A DNA stretch of 64,000 nucleotides from Actinomadura sp. K4S16 (GCF_008327685.1 NZ_BDDE01000013.1:310001-374000); one strand, 5' to 3'. Counted from the first letter of the stretch, positions 15,990 through 24,421 are shown. Notes: generated by a model not told the origin, from the sequence alone. A program made the numbers and translations.

Positions 15990-16634
15990 GTGACGGAGAA
16001 CACATCGCCCCCCTCCAGGCGCGAGGAGCTCGCGGACGCGGCCATCACGACCCTGGCCGAGGCCGGCATGCGGGGCCTCACCCACCGGGCGGTCGACAAG
16101 GCGGCGGGCCTGCCCGAAGGCTCCTGCTCCTACTACTTCAGAACCCGCCAGGCGCTGCTACAGGCGGCGGTCGAGCGGCTCGAACAGGTGGACACCGCCG
16201 AGCTCACCGCCCGGCCCGCACTGTCAGGCGCGGACGCGCCGGGGCACGAAGGGGTGGCCGGGGCGGCGGCCCACCTGGTCGAGCACTGGACCACGGCCGG
16301 ACGCGAGCGGATGCTGGCCCGCTACGAACTCGCCCTGGAGGCCACCCGCAGGCCCGAGCTCCGCACCGTGCTCGTCAGGGCGGGAGCACGGTCCCGACAA
16401 CTGGCCGAAGCGATGCTCACCGCCATCGGCGCCCCCGCCCCGGCACTCCAGGCCCCGCTGCTGGTGGCCTACCTCGACGGCCTGATCTTCGACCATCTCG
16501 CCGGCGCGGGCGCCCTGGCCCTCACCCACGCCGAACTCAAGGCCGCACTCCTCGACCTCCTGCACGCCTTCACCACGCCCGGCCCGTCCGGCTCAACCGC
16601 CGCCACCGGGCGCGCGGAACGCGGCGCAGGATGA
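15990..16634 (+). CDS. TetR-family transcriptional regulator
   Basis: A 214-residue repressor-type protein. The N-terminal helix-turn-helix reads AAITTLAEAGMRGLTHRAVDKAAGLPEGSCSYYF when scanned across residues 10-50, with the usual GT/GS..YYF recognition-helix ending; the C-terminal domain is a variable helical ligand-binding domain with a low-complexity Gly/Ala/Arg tail. GTG 15990 is preceded by GGGAGAGACA. It is divergent from the FAD monooxygenase gene and shares two CTACA-nn-TGTAG palindromes with it, so it most likely represses both genes and is released by the monooxygenase substrate or product. The inducer is unknown. Confidence 0.92.
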   Translation: MTENTSPPSRREELADAAITTLAEAGMRGLTHRAVDKAAGLPEGSCSYYFRTRQALLQAAVERLEQVDTAELTARPALSGADAPGHEGVAGAAAHLVEHWTTAGRERMLARYELALEATRRPELRTVLVRAGARSRQLAEAMLTAIGAPAPALQAPLLVAYLDGLIFDHLAGAGALALTHAELKAALLDLLHAFTTPGPSGSTAATGRAERGAG

Positions 16635-16720
16635 TCCGCCGGCGACCGGTGGGCGCCGGCACCGGCACGGTGGGCGCCTGCCTTGCGGCCCCCGCCTGTG
16701 ATCGGGATCACTCTCTCGAC

Positions 16721-16747
16721 TGTCACGCCGAGGCAGGCCGGCCCGTC
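16721..16747 (+). promoter_or_regulatory. Probable ECF41-type promoter
   Basis: TGTCACG at 16721-16727, then 16 bases, then CGTC at 16744-16747. From memory, the reported consensus of ECF41 sigma factors is TGTCACA-16 bp-CGTC. The gene start is about 55 bp downstream, and an ECF41 gene is the third gene of the same cluster, which fits autoregulation. Confidence 0.7.
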
Positions 16748-16802
16748 TGTTCGCCGTGAGTACGGCAGCCCGGCGTCCGCCGGGACGGACAAGGGAGTGA
16801 TC

Positions 16803-17774
16803 ATGCGGGTTCTCATCGCGGGAGCCACCGGGGTGATCGGCAGCCGGTTGGTTCCGCTGCTGACCGCCGTGGGGCACGAGGTGCTGGGTCTGGCCCGGCC
16901 GGGAAGCGACACCGCCGCCCTGGAGGCGGCGGGTGCACGGGTGGTGGTCGCCGATGCGCTGGACCGGGACCGGATGCGGCGGGCGGTCCGGCGAGCGGCG
17001 CCGGAGGCGGTGGTGAACCTGCTCACCGCGATCCCGGCCGAGATCGATCCCAGGCACCTGGCGCGGGACTTCGGCCCCACAAACCGGCTGCGCATCGAGG
17101 GCACCCGGAACCTGATCGAGGCGGCTCCCGGAGCCCGGATCATCAGCCAGGGGTTGGCCTACGGCTACCAGCCCGGCGAGGGCCCGGCCGACGAGGACGC
17201 CCCGCTGTGGCGGACGGGCACTCCCAAGCAGTTCGTGCCGGTACTGGATGCGCTGGACGAGCTGGAACTCCAGACCACTCGGGCGGACGGGCTGGTGCTG
17301 CGGCTGGGACACCTGTACGGGCCCGGCTCCATCTACGCCGCGGACGGATCGTTCGTCCGGCAGGTGCGGGCCGGGAAGGTGCCGCTGGTCGGCGGCGGGA
17401 ACGCGGTGTTCTCCTTCATCCACGCCGACGACGTGGCGACCGCCGTGGCCGCCGCGTTGGACAAGCCCGAGGTCGCCGGCGTGGTGAACATCGTCGACGA
17501 CCAGCCCGTGCCGTTGCACCGATGGCTGCCCGAGATGGCCGCCGTCCTCGGCGCCCCGGCACCGAAGAAGGCGCCCGCCGCCCTGGCCCGGCTGGCGGTC
17601 GGGACCTGGGGCGTGGCGTTCATGAACCGGCTGCGCGGCGCCGCCAACACCCGGGCCCGGCTGCGCCTGGACTGGCGCCCTCGTCATCCGTCGGTGACCG
17701 AGGGGTTCGCCGCCGAACACGGCGGCGGAACGGCCCGGGCGTCCGCCTCGACGTCGATCCGAGGAAACCGGTGA
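16803..17774 (+). CDS. NAD(P)-dependent epimerase/dehydratase-type SDR
   Basis: A 323-residue extended short-chain dehydrogenase. It has the Rossmann motif IAGATGVIG at residues 5-13; RIEGTRNLIEA and a YGYQPGE region take the place of the usual YxxxK, so the catalytic Tyr/Lys pair is not obvious. ATG 16803 follows AAGGGAG. Its stop overlaps the start of the exported hydrolase gene by one base (TGATG), so they are translationally coupled. ECF41 sigma genes are characteristically linked to carboxymuconolactone-decarboxylase, oxidoreductase or epimerase genes, and this gene fills that role here, behind a matching promoter. The substrate is unknown. Confidence 0.85.
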   Translation: MRVLIAGATGVIGSRLVPLLTAVGHEVLGLARPGSDTAALEAAGARVVVADALDRDRMRRAVRRAAPEAVVNLLTAIPAEIDPRHLARDFGPTNRLRIEGTRNLIEAAPGARIISQGLAYGYQPGEGPADEDAPLWRTGTPKQFVPVLDALDELELQTTRADGLVLRLGHLYGPGSIYAADGSFVRQVRAGKVPLVGGGNAVFSFIHADDVATAVAAALDKPEVAGVVNIVDDQPVPLHRWLPEMAAVLGAPAPKKAPAALARLAVGTWGVAFMNRLRGAANTRARLRLDWRPRHPSVTEGFAAEHGGGTARASASTSIRGNR

Positions 17775-19009
17775 TGAAGGCTGTGCCGAGTGCGCTGCTC
17801 GTCCCCCTGGCCGCCCTCGCGTCGGCGGCCGCGATCGTCACCCCGGTCCACGCCGACGCGGTCTGTGACGACTGGTGCCAGGCCGCCTGGGTGCAGCAGC
17901 GCGCCAACGCCCTACCTCGAACCGCCTTCTACGACGTGCCCAGCCCGCTGCCGCAGGCACCGGCCGGAACCATCATCCGGCGACAGGTCACAACCGGCTA
18001 CACCGTGCCCGCCGGGACCCGCGCCACCCGTCTGCTGTACCACTCTCGCACCTCCAGAGGCCGGGACGTCGCCGCGGCCGCCGTCGTGCTGACCCCGTCC
18101 GGCACTTCCCCGCAAGGCGGCTGGCCGGTCGTACTGGACGCCCACGGCACCAGCGGTATGGCCCGTGACTGCGCCCCGACCTTGATGAGGGACCTCTACC
18201 ACGGCGACCAGATGGCGCGTTTCCTGGCGCGGGGCTATGCCGTCGTCGCACCCGACTATGCCGGGCTTGGAACCGACGGCGCGCACGCACTCGGCGACAA
18301 GACGGCCGCCGCCAACGACGTCGTGTACGCACTGCGGGCCGCCCGCGCCGCCGTGCCGGCACTTTCACGCGGTTGGGTCCTCTGGGGGCACTCCCAGGGC
18401 GGCGCCGCCGCGCTCGCCGTCGCCGAACGCCAGATGTGGCGCCCCGTGGGGGGCTACCGCGGCGCGGTGGTGACCTCACCCGCCGCGAACCTGAGCAGGA
18501 TCGCCGGGCATGCCGCCGCCCGGCCCGGGCTGGGCGGCTTCATCGCCCTGATCGCCTCCGGCGCGTCCGTGAACGATCCCATGATCCAACCCCGGCGGCT
18601 GCTCACCGCCGAGGCGCTCGATCGCCTCGAGGCCACCCGTTCCGGCTGCCTGGGCGTAGTGAGCGCCGTCTTCCGCGACTTGACCGGGCCGGAGCTGGTG
18701 CGTCCCGGCGCGTTGACCGAGCCGCGCTTCGCCCGCTTCCTGAAGGCCAACAGCACCGGCACCCGGCGCGTGGCCGGGCCGGTCCTGCTGCTCCAAGGCC
18801 GAGCCGACAGCGTCGTACCCGCATGGATGACCGACGACGTCGCCGCGGCGCTCCGCCATACCGGCTCCAGGGTCGACTACCGCACCTACCCCGGGCTGGA
18901 GCACGACACCTACCCCGGTCAGACCGTCGGTATCGACGACGGCGCCATGCCCGACATCCTCACCTGGATCGCCGGCCGATTCGCCGGCGGAACGGGCGCG
19001 TCGCGGTGA
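17774..19009 (+). CDS. Exported alpha/beta-hydrolase (secretory lipase-like)
   Basis: A 411-residue secreted hydrolase. A signal peptide covers about residues 1-28 (ALASAAAIVTPVHADA), and the mature part starts with a short Cys-containing segment (CDDWC). The nucleophile elbow is GHSQGG (Ser near residue 205), preceded by the HGTSGMARDC oxyanion region; the acid is in LLQGRADSVVP and the base in YPGLEHDTYPG. This order matches the secretory lipase/prolyl-peptidase-like group of actinomycetes. ATG 17774 overlaps the preceding stop codon, so it is expressed with the epimerase gene, and the ECF41 sigma gene follows 74 bp downstream. Esterase or lipase activity is inferred; the substrate is unknown. 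Confidence 0.85.
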   Translation: MKAVPSALLVPLAALASAAAIVTPVHADAVCDDWCQAAWVQQRANALPRTAFYDVPSPLPQAPAGTIIRRQVTTGYTVPAGTRATRLLYHSRTSRGRDVAAAAVVLTPSGTSPQGGWPVVLDAHGTSGMARDCAPTLMRDLYHGDQMARFLARGYAVVAPDYAGLGTDGAHALGDKTAAANDVVYALRAARAAVPALSRGWVLWGHSQGGAAALAVAERQMWRPVGGYRGAVVTSPAANLSRIAGHAAARPGLGGFIALIASGASVNDPMIQPRRLLTAEALDRLEATRSGCLGVVSAVFRDLTGPELVRPGALTEPRFARFLKANSTGTRRVAGPVLLLQGRADSVVPAWMTDDVAAALRHTGSRVDYRTYPGLEHDTYPGQTVGIDDGAMPDILTWIAGRFAGGTGASR

Positions 19010-19083
19010 CCGTCGCGGCGGCTCCATCGCCGGCCCGTGAAAGCCCTCGACGGCCGAGCCGCCGACCAAGGAGGGAGTACGAG

Positions 19084-19974
19084 GTGGATGAGACCTTCGA
19101 AGAACACCGGCGGCTGCTGCTGGGCCTGGCGTACCGGCTGCTGGGCAGCATGTGGGATGCCGAGGACGTGGTGCAGGAGGCCTTTCTGCGCTGGCTGCGA
19201 ACCGACCGTTCCCAGATCCGCGAGCCACGCTCGTACCTGGTGACGGTGGTGTCCCGCCTCGCCCTCGACCAGCTGCGTTCGGCGCGGGCGACCCGCGAGG
19301 CCTACACCGGACCATGGCTCCCCGAACCGGTGGACGGCCAGGCGTTCGGACCGCTGGAGACCGCCGAAATGCGTGACACGCTCTCCTACGCGACGCTGCA
19401 CATGATGGAACGGCTGTCACCGCCCGAACGGGCGGTGTTCGTACTGCGCGAGGCCTTCGACCTGCCCTATGACCAGGTCGCCGAGATCCTCGGCAGTCCC
19501 GCCGCGACCTGCAGGCAGTGGCACCACCGCGCGGTCGCCTACCTGGCCAGGGATTCCGAACGGTTCACCGCCGAACCCTCCGATCACGCCGAACTCCTCA
19601 CCCGGTTCCTGGCCGCGGCGGCGGACGGCGATCTGGCCGCCCTAACGGAGCTGCTGGCCGAGGACGCGATCGCCTACAACGACGGCGGCGGAAAGGTCCG
19701 CGCCGCTCTGCGCCCGATCACCGGACGCGACGACGTGCTGGCGTTCGTGACCGGGCTGCTGTCCCGCTATCCACTGCAGGAGGTCCACCTGACCCAGGCC
19801 AACGGCGAACCGGCGATCTGGACCGTGATCGGCGGGCAGCGGCAGCTGGCGGCCTTCGACGTCCGTGCCGGACGCATCCACGCCATCTTCGGTGTCCTCA
19901 ACCCCGACAAGCTCACCCGTATTCGGACCACTGCCTGTTCATCACCGCGACCACGCCACCGCACTCCCTGGTGA
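19084..19974 (+). CDS. ECF41-family RNA polymerase sigma factor with fused SnoaL-like domain
   Basis: A 296-residue sigma factor. Region 2 is at residues 5-75 (YRLLGSMWDAEDVVQEAF) and region 4 at about 105-155 (LPYDQVAEILGSPAATCRQ). Between them is WLPEP (78-82), and the C-terminal SnoaL-like domain carries DGGGK (200-204) and ends with NPDKL. These three motifs are diagnostic of ECF41, whose C-terminal domain replaces an anti-sigma factor and tunes activity. GTG 19084 is chosen because AAGGAGG lies nine bases upstream. It is third in the cluster after the epimerase and exported hydrolase, and a matching ECF41 promoter lies before the epimerase gene, so it probably activates its own operon. 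Confidence 0.93.
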   Translation: MDETFEEHRRLLLGLAYRLLGSMWDAEDVVQEAFLRWLRTDRSQIREPRSYLVTVVSRLALDQLRSARATREAYTGPWLPEPVDGQAFGPLETAEMRDTLSYATLHMMERLSPPERAVFVLREAFDLPYDQVAEILGSPAATCRQWHHRAVAYLARDSERFTAEPSDHAELLTRFLAAAADGDLAALTELLAEDAIAYNDGGGKVRAALRPITGRDDVLAFVTGLLSRYPLQEVHLTQANGEPAIWTVIGGQRQLAAFDVRAGRIHAIFGVLNPDKLTRIRTTACSSPRPRHRTPW

Positions 19975-20054
19975 TGCCGGCAACCGGTGCCCCTCGGCTC
20001 TGAACGACGCCGCAGGACGGGGACGCAACGACAGCGACCAGAGAGGTCAAGATC

Positions 20055-21047
20055 ATGGAAGCCAGGATGTTGGGGCGCACCGGGAGGCGGGTCGGCGTGA
20101 TCGGGCTCGGAGCCTGGCAGCTCGGAGCCGACTGGGGGCGGTTGGAGGAGTCCGAGGCCCTCGGCACGCTGCACTCGGCGCTGGAGTCGGGAGTGGACTT
20201 CGTCGACACCGCCGACGAGTACGGGGACGGGCGCAGCGAGCAGATCATCGGCGAGTTCCTGCGGTGGTGCGCGCGGACGGGAGCCCGGAAACCGACCGTG
20301 GCCACGAAGATGGGCCGAAGGCTGCCCCAGGAACCTGAGAACTACAACGCCGCCAACTTCCGCGCATGGACCGACCGCTCGCGCCGCAACCTCGGGGTCG
20401 AACGGCTCGACCTGGTCCAACTGCACTGCCCCCCAGATCCCGTGTACGCCTGCGACGAGGTGTTCGACGCCCTCGACGCCCTGGTCGCCGACCAGGCCAT
20501 CGCGGCCTATGGAGTCAGCGTCCGCACCTGCGAGCAGGCGCTGGCCGCCATCGCCCGCCCCGGTCTGGCCACGGTCCAGATCGTCCTGAACGCCTTCCGC
20601 ATGAAACCGCTGGAGCGGGTGCTGCCGACCGCAGCCAGGGCAGGGGTCGGCGTCATCGCGCGCGTCCCGCTCGCCAGCGGGCTGCTCTCGGGGCGGTACA
20701 CCGCCGCGACGGTCTTCGGCGCCGACGACCACCGCTCCTACAACCGGCACGGCGAGGTCTTCGACGCCGGTGAAACCTTCTCCGGCGTGGATTTCACCAC
20801 CGGTCTGGAAGCGGTGGAGCGCCTGCGTCCGCTGGTGCCCCAGGGGACGTCTCTGGCTCAGTTCGCGCTGCGCTGGATCATCGACCAGGAAGCGGTCAGC
20901 GTCGTCATCCCGGGTGCCCGCAACGCCCGGCAGGCGCACGGCAACGCCGCCGCGGCGGCACTGGCCCCACTGGATCAGGACACGCACAGGGCCGTACAGG
21001 AGGTCTACGACCAACTGATCCGCCCACAAATCCACCACCGATGGTGA
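20055..21047 (+). CDS. Aldo/keto reductase
   Basis: A 330-residue NADPH-dependent oxidoreductase of the AKR superfamily. The catalytic tetrad is visible: Asp and Tyr in DTADEYGDGRSE, Lys in VATKMGRR and His in LVQLHCPPD. The NADP-binding end is VSVVIPGARNARQ. Sequence features (start MLGRTGRRVGVIGLGAW, about 330 residues) match the AKR group active on aldehydes and ketones of small carbon skeletons. It lies 80 bp downstream of the ECF41 sigma gene on the same strand. No separate ECF41 promoter is visible in that gap, so read-through from the sigma gene is possible. Substrate unknown. Confidence 0.9.
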   Translation: MEARMLGRTGRRVGVIGLGAWQLGADWGRLEESEALGTLHSALESGVDFVDTADEYGDGRSEQIIGEFLRWCARTGARKPTVATKMGRRLPQEPENYNAANFRAWTDRSRRNLGVERLDLVQLHCPPDPVYACDEVFDALDALVADQAIAAYGVSVRTCEQALAAIARPGLATVQIVLNAFRMKPLERVLPTAARAGVGVIARVPLASGLLSGRYTAATVFGADDHRSYNRHGEVFDAGETFSGVDFTTGLEAVERLRPLVPQGTSLAQFALRWIIDQEAVSVVIPGARNARQAHGNAAAAALAPLDQDTHRAVQEVYDQLIRPQIHHRW

Positions 21048-21061
21048 ATGCCGGCAACGAT

Positions 21062-21712
21062 TCATTCGCCGGTGCGGCCCGGGCTGGTGAACGCGAAGAC
21101 GGACAGCGGGTCGTAGCCGGAGAAGAGCAGGCGGATGACGACGATCGCCATGGCCTCCAGGTGGCGCGCCTGCCTGATGTCGCCGGCGTCCAGCGGCTCC
21201 GCGCCGAGGTCCGTGATCAGGGCACGTGCCGTGGCCTTGCCGTTCTCGTCACCGGCGAAGGGGACGGCCAGAGGCCGGTCGTCGAAGACCGGCGGCCGCA
21301 TCCGCCATACGGCGGCATGCGCCTGGTTGAATGCCTTGATGACGTGGGCGCCGGGGGACAGCCGGGCCACCTCCTCGGCCATCGAGGCACCGCCCTCGTA
21401 GGTGACCTGCGAGAAGTCGGAGACGTCGACCGCGTTACCGCAGTCGATCACCGTCTTGCCGGCGAGTGAGCCTTCGGGGGCGCCGGCCGCGCGCAGGGTC
21501 TCCTCCACCCCGGCGAGGCGGACGGCGATCAGGACGGCGTCGCCGAACTCGGCGGCCTCGCGCAGCGTTCCGGCGCGGGCGCCGATACGTTCTGCGAGGT
21601 CGGCGGCCTTCTCGGGCGTGCGGCCGCCGATGAGCACGTCGTGTCCGGCCGACACCCAGCCGGCCGCCAGCGCTTCGGTCATCATCCCGGCCCCGAGCAC
21701 ACCGATCTTCAT
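21062..21712 (-). CDS. NADPH-dependent F420-reductase-like (FNO-like) oxidoreductase
   Basis: A 216-residue single-domain Rossmann protein: GVLGAGMMTEALAAGW at residues 4-19 binds the dinucleotide, GGRTPEKA supplies the 2'-phosphate contacts, and KTVIDCGNAVD and KAFNQAHAAVW are typical of F420:NADP oxidoreductase homologues. Those enzymes move hydride between NADPH and F420, a common actinomycete cofactor; many homologues have other roles, so F420 use is not certain. GGAGG lies seven bases before ATG 21712. It follows the HxlR regulator gene on the same strand by 70 bp and is convergent with the aldo/keto reductase gene. Confidence 0.8.
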   Translation of the reverse strand: MKIGVLGAGMMTEALAAGWVSAGHDVLIGGRTPEKAADLAERIGARAGTLREAAEFGDAVLIAVRLAGVEETLRAAGAPEGSLAGKTVIDCGNAVDVSDFSQVTYEGGASMAEEVARLSPGAHVIKAFNQAHAAVWRMRPPVFDDRPLAVPFAGDENGKATARALITDLGAEPLDAGDIRQARHLEAMAIVVIRLLFSGYDPLSVFAFTSPGRTGE

Positions 21713-21782
21713 GACAGTCCTCCTGTGAGGTTCGAGGTTCTGTCCGAAGACGCTAGAAGGCCGTGGGGAACCAGCTGGTTCC

Positions 21783-22136
21783 CTACGCGGAGGCGGCTGC
21801 GCGGGCCTCGAGCAGGGCACCGGTGTTGTCCTCGGCCCACCGGGACAGCGCAGCCAGCGGTTCGAGAAGGCTGCGGCCCAGCTCGGTGAGGCGGTACTCG
21901 GTGCCGGGCGGAGCCGTCCGCAGGGCGCGCCGCTCGACGAGGCCGTTTTCGCCGAGTCGACGCAGCGTCTGAGTCAGCATCTTCTTGCTGATGCCGCCGA
22001 CGTTCTCACGCAGTTCGGTGTAGCGGGCCGGGCCGCGGCCCAAAGCGACCACGACGACCACCGACCAGGTATCGGCGATCAGGTCGAGCGTGGTGCGGGC
22101 CGGGCAGTCGGCGAGGAAGACGTCATAGGCGACCAC
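21783..22136 (-). CDS. HxlR-family transcriptional regulator
   Basis: About 117 residues forming the winged helix of HxlR regulators: CPARTTLDLIADTWSVVVV at the N-terminus, the recognition region GGISKKMLTQTLRRLGENGLVERR, and the wing PPGTEYRLTELGRSL. The conserved single Cys near the start, often redox- or aldehyde-sensing in this family, is present (Cys10 with the GTG 22136 start). The start is not firm: GTG 22136 overlaps the end of the upstream TetR reading frame by 58 bp, and a TTG at 22172 would overlap more. The likely target is the FNO-like reductase gene that follows. Confidence 0.85.
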   Translation of the reverse strand: MVAYDVFLADCPARTTLDLIADTWSVVVVVALGRGPARYTELRENVGGISKKMLTQTLRRLGENGLVERRALRTAPPGTEYRLTELGRSLLEPLAALSRWAEDNTGALLEARAAASA

Positions 22137-22723
22137 TCCGGAATCGTAGGCACGGCCCGCCCACCGGTCCAAAAGTCCATCAACACGAGGTCGGAGGCGC
22201 GGGCGCGGACGTCGGCCCGGGTGCGGCCGGGGTGGTCGGCGGCGAGGAACCGGCTGCCTATGGCCAGACAGAAGGCCAGGAGGCTGCGGGCCTCGATCTC
22301 GTCGGGGTCCGAGCAGAAGGTGCCGATCAACTCGCGTGCCAGGGCGATGCGCTGGTTGTCGACGCGGCGCAAGCGTTCGGAGACCGCCTCGTCACGTCGC
22401 GCCCAGTCCCTGACGGCCAGGTCGATCGGCAGCAGGCGGTCGCCTGAAAGCGTCAACCGGCCGGCGAGTCTGATCTTGGCCCGTGCATCGCCGTCCTCGT
22501 GTGCCACGCGTGCCAGGACGTCGTCGACGCTCTCACGCTCCCAGACGTCCAGCATCGCCTCCAACAGCGCGTTCCTGTCGGCGAAGTACCCGTAGAACCC
22601 GCCCTTGGTCACGCCGAGCCTCTTGGCGATGGCCTCGACGCGCACGGCGTCGGGCCCGCCGGCGGCCAGCGCCCGCAACCCTTCCTCGATCCACGCGCCC
22701 CGTGGCGTGCGAACGGTTCCCAT
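22079..22723 (-). CDS. TetR-family transcriptional regulator
   Basis: A 214-residue regulator with the HTH VRVEAIAKRLGVTKGGFYGYFADRNALLEAML near residues 24-56. The ligand domain follows; the last 25 residues (after LVLMDFWTGG) look random and run into the next gene, so the true C-terminus may be altered by an old frameshift or stop loss. It diverges from the DUF2867/esterase genes, with two TATACG-n4-CGTATA palindromes between them. It is therefore the likely repressor of those genes and of itself. The HxlR gene starts inside its 3' end. Confidence 0.88.
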   Translation of the reverse strand: MGTVRTPRGAWIEEGLRALAAGGPDAVRVEAIAKRLGVTKGGFYGYFADRNALLEAMLDVWERESVDDVLARVAHEDGDARAKIRLAGRLTLSGDRLLPIDLAVRDWARRDEAVSERLRRVDNQRIALARELIGTFCSDPDEIEARSLLAFCLAIGSRFLAADHPGRTRADVRARASDLVLMDFWTGGRAVPTIPEWSPMTSSSPTARPAPRST

Positions 22724-22751
22724 ATGTGATCCACTTCATTCGAGGATGATC

Positions 22752-22802
22752 TATACGCCACCGTATAAATCAACTTAGGCTCGTTTTATACGCCAGCGTA
22801 TA
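22752..22802. promoter_or_regulatory. Paired TetR operators
   Basis: TATACG-CCAC-CGTATA at 22752-22767 and TATACG-CCAG-CGTATA at 22787-22802. Both are perfect 6-bp inverted repeats with four-base centres, and the centres are 35 bp apart. They lie between the divergent TetR start (22723) and the DUF2867 start (22824). Confidence 0.85.
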
Positions 22803-22823
22803 CTTGGCCTCGAGGAGGAGACC

Positions 22824-23450
22824 ATGTCGCCACGACTCCCGCACACCGAGCACACCTCACGCCCGTGGCGGATCCACGAACTCACCCCCGGTTTCCGGGT
22901 GGAGGACGTGTGGCGGTATCGCACTCCAGGCGCCGGCCCGGACGACTTCCCCGTGATGCTCGACGCGCTCGAGGCGCTCGCCGGACCCGCGAACTCTGGT
23001 CTCGCCGTGCGGGCCCTGTTCGCGGCCCGCTGGAAGCTCGGCGCCCTGCTCGGCTGGGACAAGCCCAAGCAGAGCCTGGGTACGCGGGTCCGCTCGCTGC
23101 GGGAGGTCCTCCCGCCCGACCTTCCCGCCGCCGGGGACGGCCACGCCGTCCCCGGCACTCCTTTCAAACGGCTGTACATCCTCGACGACGAGTACGCCAT
23201 GGAGTTGGCGAACAAGACCGTGCATACGGTCTGCCACCTCGGATGGGTGCAGGCCGACAACGGCGACTACGAGTTGCGCATGGCCGCACTCGTCAAGCCC
23301 AACGGAACGTTCGGGCGCTTGTACATGGCCTGCATCAAGCCGTTCCGGTACCTCATCGTCTACCCCCAGATGACCCGGCAATGGGAACGCGCGTGGCGCG
23401 ACCGCCACCGCCTCGTCCCGAACGCCGGCAACCGCACGGCCCGACACTGA
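22824..23450 (+). CDS. DUF2867-family protein
   Basis: A 208-residue soluble protein matching DUF2867 in length and plan: an N-terminal strand segment WRIHELTPGFRVEDVWRY, a middle helix with ALFAARWKLGALLGWD, then TPFKRLYILDDEYAMELANKTVHTVCHLGW and the C-terminal KPFRYLIVYPQMTRQWERAW. The family is likely a START/SRPBCC-like ligand-binding fold, but its role is unknown. GGAGGAGACC precedes ATG 22824. It is first in a two-gene unit with the esterase gene (11 bp gap) and lies directly behind two TetR operators. Confidence 0.8.
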   Translation: MSPRLPHTEHTSRPWRIHELTPGFRVEDVWRYRTPGAGPDDFPVMLDALEALAGPANSGLAVRALFAARWKLGALLGWDKPKQSLGTRVRSLREVLPPDLPAAGDGHAVPGTPFKRLYILDDEYAMELANKTVHTVCHLGWVQADNGDYELRMAALVKPNGTFGRLYMACIKPFRYLIVYPQMTRQWERAWRDRHRLVPNAGNRTARH

Positions 23451-23461
23451 GGGGAACGGCA

Positions 23462-24364
23462 GTGCCCCACGTGCGCATCACACGCGGCGGCGTCGATGTC
23501 GCCGGGCGCCGCCGCAGTTACACGCTGGTCGCGCCTCCCGACGCGATCCCCGGCGGCCCACTCGTCCTCGTCTTCCATGGCTCCGGGCAGAGCGGCGGCA
23601 AGTTCCGCGCCTTCTCCGGCGGTTCCTTCGACTCACTGGTCACCGCGGCAGGGGCCGTGGTCGCCTACCTCGACGGTTACAAGGGCCAATGGAACGACGC
23701 GTGCGCCGACAGCAGTGTCAGCGCACGCGTCGAGGACGTCGACGACGTGGCCTTCGCCACGGCCATGGTCGGCGCGCTGGAAGGCAGTCACCGCATCGAC
23801 CGCTCGAAGGTCCAGGCGGTCGGGTTCTCCAACGGGGGCGGGATGGTGATCCGGCTCGTCCACCAAGAGCCCGGCCTGCTGGCCGGCGCGACCGTCATCG
23901 CTGCCACCCAGCCGGCGCCGGAGAACTTCCTGCTCGGCGCCGTGCCCGCCGCCCCGCTCCCGATGCTGCTGATCCACGGGACGGACGACCGGCTCGTTCC
24001 CTACGGCGGCGGAATGATCGGTGGAAGGATGCACCGATTGGCCCGGTGGATGTTCCACACCGGCGGGCGGTTCCTGTCGGCACCGCAGACCGCGGCCTAC
24101 TTCGCGGCCCGCAACTCGATCGACCGGCCGCCCGGGACGCGGAAGCTGCCGCACAGTGTCCGATCCCATACCGGATCGCGAACCACCTCGGTCACCGCCA
24201 CGGACTACCGGCAAGCCGGCACGCCACCGGTCTCGCTCTACACGGTGCACGCCGGGGGCCACACGGTCCCCGGCGTGCGGCCCGCCCCACGCGTCATGGG
24301 CCGAACCTCCAGCCTGAACACCGCCGAGGCGGTCGCGGAGTTCTTCGGCCTCGTACGCCGCTGA
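23462..24364 (+). CDS. Polyhydroxybutyrate-depolymerase/LpqC-like esterase
   Basis: A 300-residue alpha/beta-hydrolase with LVLVFHGSGQSGGKF (oxyanion HG), the nucleophile elbow VGFSNGGGM (Ser near residue 124), acid in LLIHGTDDRLVPYGG and base in YTVHAGGHTVPG. This pattern belongs to the LpqC/PHB-depolymerase esterase group (feruloyl or acetyl esterases and PHB depolymerases). There is no signal peptide, so it probably acts in the cytoplasm. GTG 23462 follows GAGGGGAAC and starts 11 bp after the DUF2867 stop, so both belong to the TetR-controlled unit. Substrate unknown. Confidence 0.85.
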   Translation: MPHVRITRGGVDVAGRRRSYTLVAPPDAIPGGPLVLVFHGSGQSGGKFRAFSGGSFDSLVTAAGAVVAYLDGYKGQWNDACADSSVSARVEDVDDVAFATAMVGALEGSHRIDRSKVQAVGFSNGGGMVIRLVHQEPGLLAGATVIAATQPAPENFLLGAVPAAPLPMLLIHGTDDRLVPYGGGMIGGRMHRLARWMFHTGGRFLSAPQTAAYFAARNSIDRPPGTRKLPHSVRSHTGSRTTSVTATDYRQAGTPPVSLYTVHAGGHTVPGVRPAPRVMGRTSSLNTAEAVAEFFGLVRR

Positions 24365-24399
24365 AACCACTCGCGCCGGTGATCCCGACTAACATTCTC

Positions 24400-24421
24400 T
24401 ACCGTACGGAAGTTCACGGTA
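24400..24421. promoter_or_regulatory. Inverted repeat upstream of the 2OG-oxygenase pair
   Basis: TACCGT at 24400-24405 and ACGGTA at 24416-24421 form 6-bp arms ten bases apart; the left arm also belongs to the palindrome CCGTACGG. It is about 80 bp before the first oxygenase start and could be an operator. No adjacent regulator gene exists, so this is tentative. Confidence 0.35.
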
